NCBI GenBank assembly: GCA_963782255.1
Contig: CAWAIS010000001.1
Coordinates: forward strand, 2,666,001-2,730,000
Length of the DNA stretch: 64,000 nt
Direction of reading: 5' to 3'
DNA from: Roseiarcus sp963782255
GTDB lineage: Bacteria > Pseudomonadota > Alphaproteobacteria > Rhizobiales > Beijerinckiaceae
In this document: in pieces, positions 59,732 through 64,000 of the stretch
Layout: each line of letters starts with the position of its first letter
Position numbering within the stretch: position 1 is the stretch's first letter
Made by a program: the position numbers and the translations under genes
The notes under the pieces: generated by a model
Told to the model about the DNA's origin: nothing
Database searches by the model: none
Seen by the model: the letters and a program-made list of their open reading frames with translations, nothing else

Positions 59732-60334
59732 TCAGATGCCGGCGCGCGAGGGAACCTTGCGCAATTCGACCGCGGTCTCCGGATCGCGCGCGACCTGGGC
59801 GCCGACGTCCTGGCGCTTCACCCCTTCCTTGTGATGCAGGGTGAGGACGATCGCCCCGATCATCGCGGTCAAGAGGATCATCCCCGCCGCCTGGAAGAAG
59901 TAGAAGTAGTGGGTGTAGAGCACTTCGCCGAGCGCGGCGGTGTTGGAGAGCGTGCCCGAGGGCGTCGCCGCCGCGGCCGCCTTCGGCGATACGCCCCAGC
60001 CGGAAACGACATAGACAAGCTCGGCGCCGACGACCAGCGCGATCAGGATGCCCTGAGGCAGATACTCGACGAAGCCTTGCCTCATGCGCGCGAAGTCGAC
60101 GTCGAGCAGCATGACGATGAAGAGAAACAACACCGCGACCGCGCCGACGTAGACGACGACCAGGATCATCGCCAGGAACTCGGCGCCCAGGATGAGAAAG
60201 AGCCCGGCTGCGCAGACGAAGGCGAGGATCAGGAAAAGGACGGAGTGGACCGGATTTCTGGCCACGATGACGGCGAGCGACGCGCCGACCAGGATGGTCG
60301 CAAAAATCCAGAAGAAGAACGCGTCGCCTTGCAT
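59732..60334 (-). CDS. nuoJ: NADH-quinone oxidoreductase subunit J
   Basis: 200 residues, five helices (FFFWIFATILVGASLAVIVA, SVLFLILAFVCAAGLFLILG, AMILVVVYVGAVAVLFLFIV with the pi-bulge Tyr-Val-Gly). The C-terminal tail is charged. It follows nuoI by 46 bases. Confidence 0.96.
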   Translation of the reverse strand: MQGDAFFFWIFATILVGASLAVIVARNPVHSVLFLILAFVCAAGLFLILGAEFLAMILVVVYVGAVAVLFLFIVMLLDVDFARMRQGFVEYLPQGILIALVVGAELVYVVSGWGVSPKAAAAATPSGTLSNTAALGEVLYTHYFYFFQAAGMILLTAMIGAIVLTLHHKEGVKRQDVGAQVARDPETAVELRKVPSRAGI

Positions 60335-60380
60335 CGTCAGTCCTCGAAATTTCCCGCCCAGCCGCCACCCGGCGAGCGCC

Positions 60381-60875
60381 TCACCGATACGTCGCGTTCA
60401 TCGCGATGTTGCGCGCGAGCTCGCGCTCCCAGCGCGCGCCGTTCGCGAGCAGCCGATCCTTGTCGTAGAAGAGTTCCTCTCGCGTCTCGGCCGCGAATTC
60501 GAAATTCGGTCCCTCGACGATGGCGTCGACCGGGCAGGCTTCCTGACACATGCCGCAATAGATGCACTTCGTCATGTCGATGTCGTAGCGGGTCGTGCGC
60601 CGGGTTGCGTCGTTGCGCCTGGGCCCCGCCTCGATCGTGATCGCCTGCGCCGGGCAGATCGCCTCGCAGAGCTTGCAGGCGATGCACCGCTCCTCGCCGT
60701 TGGGGTAGCGGCGCAAGGCGTGCTCGCCGCGGAAGCGGGGCGAGAGCGGCGACTTCTCGTTGGGATAGTTCAGCGTCGCCTTCGGCTTGAACATGTAGCG
60801 GACCGACAGCGCGAACGCCGCGACAAACTCGGTCAGGAACAGCGAACGCGCGGACTGCGCCAGCCTGAAAGCCAT
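60381..60875 (-). CDS. nuoI: NADH-quinone oxidoreductase subunit I
   Basis: 164 residues from MAFRLAQSARSLFLTEFVAA. Two ferredoxin motifs bind the N6a and N6b [4Fe-4S] clusters: CIACKLCEAICP and CIYCGMCQEACPVDAIVEGP. An N-terminal amphipathic helix lies on the membrane arm. It starts 11 bases after the nuoH stop codon. Confidence 0.97.
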   Translation of the reverse strand: MAFRLAQSARSLFLTEFVAAFALSVRYMFKPKATLNYPNEKSPLSPRFRGEHALRRYPNGEERCIACKLCEAICPAQAITIEAGPRRNDATRRTTRYDIDMTKCIYCGMCQEACPVDAIVEGPNFEFAAETREELFYDKDRLLANGARWERELARNIAMNATYR

Positions 60876-60886
60876 GGGTCTCCTCC

Positions 60887-62056
60887 TCACCCCGATACGT
60901 TGGCGCCAAGGCCGGTGAACTCCAGAACCGCGGCGACGACCACCACCATCACAAGCGAGATCGGCAGGAACACCTTCCAGCCGAGCCGCATCAACTGATC
61001 GTAGCGATAGCGCGGCACGAAGGCCTTCACCATCGAAAAGCAGAACACCACCGACCAGACCTTGATGAGGAACCAGATCACGCCGGGGATCCAGGTGAAC
61101 GGCGGGAAGGGAATGGGCGACAGCCAGCCGCCGAGGAACAGGACCGCCGTCATCGCCGACATGGTCAGAACGGCGACGAGCTCGGTCAGGTACTGCAGGA
61201 GGAAGAGCGAAGCCGAATATTCCACCGAATAGCCCGCGACGAGCTCCGACTCCGCTTCGGCCAGGTCGAACGGCGCCCGGTTCGTCTCGGCGAGCGCCGA
61301 GACGAAGAAGATGATGAACATCGGCAGGAGCGGCAGCCAGTACCAGCCGAGCAATCCAACGCGCGTGTCCTGCGCGTTGACGATGTCCGACAGGTTCAAG
61401 GATCCGGCGCACATGACGACGGTCACGATCACGAAGCCGATCGACACTTCATAGGACACCATCTGCGCCGCCGAGCGGAGCGCCGACAGGAGCGGGTATT
61501 TCGAATTCGACGCCCAGCCGGCCATGATGATGCCGTAGACGCCGAGCGACGAGACGGCAAACAGATAGAGGATGCCGACGTTGATGTTGCTGATCACCCA
61601 CCCGTCGGCGACCGGAAGCACCGCCCACGCCGCCATCGCGAGCACGACCGACACGAGCGGCGCCAGCACGAAAACGCCCTTGTTGGCGCTCGCCGGAATG
61701 ATTGGCTCCTTGAAGATGAACTTGAGAAAGTCCGCGAACGGCTGAAGCACGCCCCAAGGGCCGACCACGTTCGGCCCGCGCCGCAATTGCACCGCGCCCC
61801 AGATCTTGCGCTCGAGGTAGATGAGAACCGCAGTCGAAAGGAGCAGGCAGACGAGCAGGAGCAGGCTCTCGAGGACATAGCGCACCCCCGTTCCAATGGC
61901 GGTCGTATGCATCCAATGGCCGAAAGCCGCGAAATATCCGCCGGCGATGAGGAACCAGACGAGTCCGATCACGACGACCGCCGCGATCGCCGCGACGATG
62001 GCGATGACGGTCATCAAAGCAGAGGAAGAAGGATGGCTGGGAGTTGCGCTGCTCAT
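60887..62056 (-). CDS. nuoH: NADH-quinone oxidoreductase subunit H
   Basis: 389 residues, eight helices, lining the quinone chamber. Conserved: LIYLERKIWGAVQLRRGPNV, the loop ALAETNRAPFDLAEAESELV with its acidic cluster, and RYRYDQLMRLGWKVFLPISL. The N-terminal region carries an extra Ser-rich stretch and one additional hydrophobic segment before the family core. It begins two bases beyond the nuoG stop codon. Confidence 0.96.
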   Translation of the reverse strand: MSSATPSHPSSSALMTVIAIVAAIAAVVVIGLVWFLIAGGYFAAFGHWMHTTAIGTGVRYVLESLLLLVCLLLSTAVLIYLERKIWGAVQLRRGPNVVGPWGVLQPFADFLKFIFKEPIIPASANKGVFVLAPLVSVVLAMAAWAVLPVADGWVISNINVGILYLFAVSSLGVYGIIMAGWASNSKYPLLSALRSAAQMVSYEVSIGFVIVTVVMCAGSLNLSDIVNAQDTRVGLLGWYWLPLLPMFIIFFVSALAETNRAPFDLAEAESELVAGYSVEYSASLFLLQYLTELVAVLTMSAMTAVLFLGGWLSPIPFPPFTWIPGVIWFLIKVWSVVFCFSMVKAFVPRYRYDQLMRLGWKVFLPISLVMVVVVAAVLEFTGLGANVSG

Positions 62057-62058
62057 CT

Positions 62059-64000
62059 CTATTCCGCCGCTTCAAGCTTGCGCCCGTGCGCCAGCGCCGA
62101 GCACTCGGCCATGACGCGCGAGGCGCGGGCGATCGGATTGGTGAAGTAGAAGTTCTTGACGCTCGAGGCGAACGGCGCCGGATCGACCGAACCGATGACC
62201 GTGGACAAGCCGACCAGCGCGGCGGGATCGGTCGGGGCAACCGCGTCGAAGCGCACAAGCTCGGGATGAGCGGCCGCGATCAACGCGCGCAGTTGGGTCA
62301 GCGAGTCATACGGCAGCCGAACGCCGAGCGGGTCGGAGAGCGCGCGCAGGATCGACCAGTCCTCACGCGCATCACCCGGCGGAAACACCGCGCGCTCGGC
62401 GAACTGCGGGCGGCCCTCGGTATTGACGTAGATGCCGGTTTTCTCAGTGTAGGCCGCGCCCGGCAGGATAACGTCGGCGCGATGCGCGCCGCGGTCGCCG
62501 TGCGTCCCGATATAGACGACGAAAGCGCCGGGCTGAACGTCGAGTTCGTCCGCCCCGAGATTGAAGACGACGTCGAGCGCGCCGGCTTTCGCCATCCCGA
62601 GCGCATCGAGGCCGCCCTCGCCCGGCACGAGGCCGAGATCGAGCCCGCCCACGCGGGACGCGGCGCTGTGGAGCACATTGAAGCCGTTCCAGCCGTCCTT
62701 GACGACGCCGGCGGCAAGCGCCGCCTTGGCGAGACTCGCCAGCACCGCGACGCCGTCGGGGCGAGCGAAGGCCGCCGCGCCGACGACGAACATCGGCTTC
62801 TTCATCTCCGCCGGCGATTTTTCGGCGACCCCCGCCAGCGTATCCGGCCCAGCGCCCATGTAGTTGTACTTGTAGGTCAAGTCGGCCTCAGGGCCGATCA
62901 GCCCCATCAGCACGCCGCCCTTGAGCCAGCGCTTGCGGATGCGCGCGTTGAGCACCGGCGCCTCGCGACGCGGGTTCGAGCCGATGACCACGATCGCATC
63001 CGCCTGATCGACGCCTGCGATTGAAGAATTGAAGATGTAGGAGGCGCGGCCGAATTTCGGGTGCAGCTTCGAGCCGTCCTGCCGGCAGTCGATATTAAGC
63101 GACTTGAGCCGGCCGACGAGATCCTTCAGCGCAAACATCTCTTCGACCGCCGCGAGATCGCCGGCGACGGCGCCGATCCGTGACGGCGGCGCGGTCTTGA
63201 CCTTCGCGGCGATGGCAGCGAAAGCCTGGGCCCAGCTCGACGGCGTAAGCTTGCCGTCGATGCGCACATATGGCCGGTCGAGACGCTGCGTCTTCAGGCC
63301 GTCGACGATGAAGCGCGTCTTGTCGGAAATCCACTCCTCGTTGATCGCGTCGTTGATGCGCGGCAAGATGCGCACGACCTCGCGGCCGCGCGAGTCGATG
63401 CGGATCGCCGAGCCCAGCGCGTCCATCACGTCGACCAACTCCGTGTGAGCGAATTCCCACGGACGGGCATGGAAGGCGATCGGCTTTGCCGTCAACGCGC
63501 CGACCGGACAGAGGTCGATCACGTTGGCCTGCAGCTCCGAGGTCATCGCGCTTTCGAGATAGGACGTGATCTCCATGTCCTCGCCGCGACCGATCGCGCC
63601 GAGTTCGGGCGCCCCCGCAACCTCGGTCACGAAGCGCACGCAGCGCGTGCACTGGATGCAGCGGTTCATCGACGTTTTCACGAGCGCACCGATGTACTTG
63701 TCCTCGACCGCGCGCTTGTTCTCGGCGAAGCGCGACAAATCCGCGCCATAGGCCATCGCCTGGTCCTGCAGGTCGCATTCGCCGCCCTGGTCGCAAATCG
63801 GGCAGTCCAGCGGATGATTGATGAGCAGGAACTCCATCACGCCCTGGCGCGCCTTCCGCGCCATGGGGGAATTGGTCTCGACGACCGGCGGCTCGCCGTT
63901 CGGGCCGGGTCGCAGGTCCTTGACCGCCATGGCGCAGGAGGCGGTCGGCTTCGGCGGGCCGCCCTTCACTTCGACGAGGCACATGCGGCAATTGCCGGCG
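62059..64000 (-). CDS. nuoG: NADH-quinone oxidoreductase subunit G, 5' end outside window
   Basis: At least 646 residues; the frame is open at the window edge (AGNCRMCLVEVKGG), so MCL is internal and about 45 N-terminal residues are missing. Visible cluster ligands: NCRMC of the [2Fe-2S] N1b, HPLDCPICDQGGECDLQDQA for N5, NRCIQCTRCVRFVTEVAG and DLCPVGALT for N4. A molybdopterin-like domain follows. It is the peripheral-arm electron conduit of complex I. Confidence 0.96.
   Translation of the reverse strand, partial: AGNCRMCLVEVKGGPPKPTASCAMAVKDLRPGPNGEPPVVETNSPMARKARQGVMEFLLINHPLDCPICDQGGECDLQDQAMAYGADLSRFAENKRAVEDKYIGALVKTSMNRCIQCTRCVRFVTEVAGAPELGAIGRGEDMEITSYLESAMTSELQANVIDLCPVGALTAKPIAFHARPWEFAHTELVDVMDALGSAIRIDSRGREVVRILPRINDAINEEWISDKTRFIVDGLKTQRLDRPYVRIDGKLTPSSWAQAFAAIAAKVKTAPPSRIGAVAGDLAAVEEMFALKDLVGRLKSLNIDCRQDGSKLHPKFGRASYIFNSSIAGVDQADAIVVIGSNPRREAPVLNARIRKRWLKGGVLMGLIGPEADLTYKYNYMGAGPDTLAGVAEKSPAEMKKPMFVVGAAAFARPDGVAVLASLAKAALAAGVVKDGWNGFNVLHSAASRVGGLDLGLVPGEGGLDALGMAKAGALDVVFNLGADELDVQPGAFVVYIGTHGDRGAHRADVILPGAAYTEKTGIYVNTEGRPQFAERAVFPPGDAREDWSILRALSDPLGVRLPYDSLTQLRALIAAAHPELVRFDAVAPTDPAALVGLSTVIGSVDPAPFASSVKNFYFTNPIARASRVMAECSALAHGRKLEAAE

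Noticed and set aside
57356..60640. Open frame of 1094 codons on the plus strand
   Set aside because: It runs antisense to nuoL-nuoK-nuoJ-nuoI, is extremely rich in Arg, Glu, Asp and His, and has no domain. It is a GC-rich shadow of the complex I genes. The same holds for the plus-strand frames over rnj/birA (51973-54438), nuoN (54429-55844) and lolC (41563-42765).

Overview
The window reads as chromosome of a high-GC alphaproteobacterium of the order Hyphomicrobiales, perhaps a Methylocystaceae/Beijerinckiaceae type. This rests on a short proS next to lolC/lolD, an rnj-birA-nuoN run, a carB-greA pair, a rhizobial-type (class 3) asparaginase and an alphaproteobacterial nuo order. The genus is a guess; no rRNA or tRNA gene was seen.

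Region 1 (1-11,090) is a pile of nested mobile elements. An IS66 remnant (frameshifted, without tnpB) cuts off the 3' end of a large, already frameshifted defence-like gene. The IS66 transposase gene is itself split by a 2.6-kb serine-recombinase element. Farther right lie an IS5-family (IS427-like) IS with a 3-bp target duplication and an IS630 split by an IS110 whose long left end carries a likely bridge RNA. Bases 1-25 equal the right tip of the IS1182 copy at 28,790-30,434, so a second copy ends at the window edge.

Region 2 (11,170-28,500) is core genome: yicC, a His-rich secreted peptide, trmJ, an exported protein, greA, carB, a PagL-like protein, rpmI-rplT, pheS-pheT with a two-gene HEPN cassette between the subunits, a CRP-type regulator behind two perfect TGTGA-N6-TCACA sites, an ankyrin protein, a class 3 asparaginase and a CBS-BON protein.

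Region 3 (28,500-40,450) is accessory: a helically phased CCAAG array, IS1182, an IS1595-family IS (8-bp target duplication), a toxin-antitoxin pair whose antitoxin tail was rewritten by an ISAzo13-type IS carrying a passenger gene, a strongly structured non-coding stretch, a CUT2 sugar ABC importer operon, and a second toxin-antitoxin pair.

Region 4 (40,650-64,000) is the lolD-lolC / proS / mce / rnj / birA / nuoN-M-L-K-J-I-H-G block, all on the minus strand. It is interrupted by a glycosyltransferase, a decayed TetR-epimerase locus, trxC, an orphan DUF2282 (bufferin-like) precursor, a second His-rich secreted protein, a DMT exporter and an SDR. nuoG runs off the right edge.

The most striking observation is in the serine-recombinase element. 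Joining its two ends at the 4-bp core GACG, as in the excised circle, restores an in-frame start codon and the conserved N-terminus of its first gene, 12 nt behind the recombinase stop codon. The attachment site therefore lies inside a gene that is whole only in the circle.
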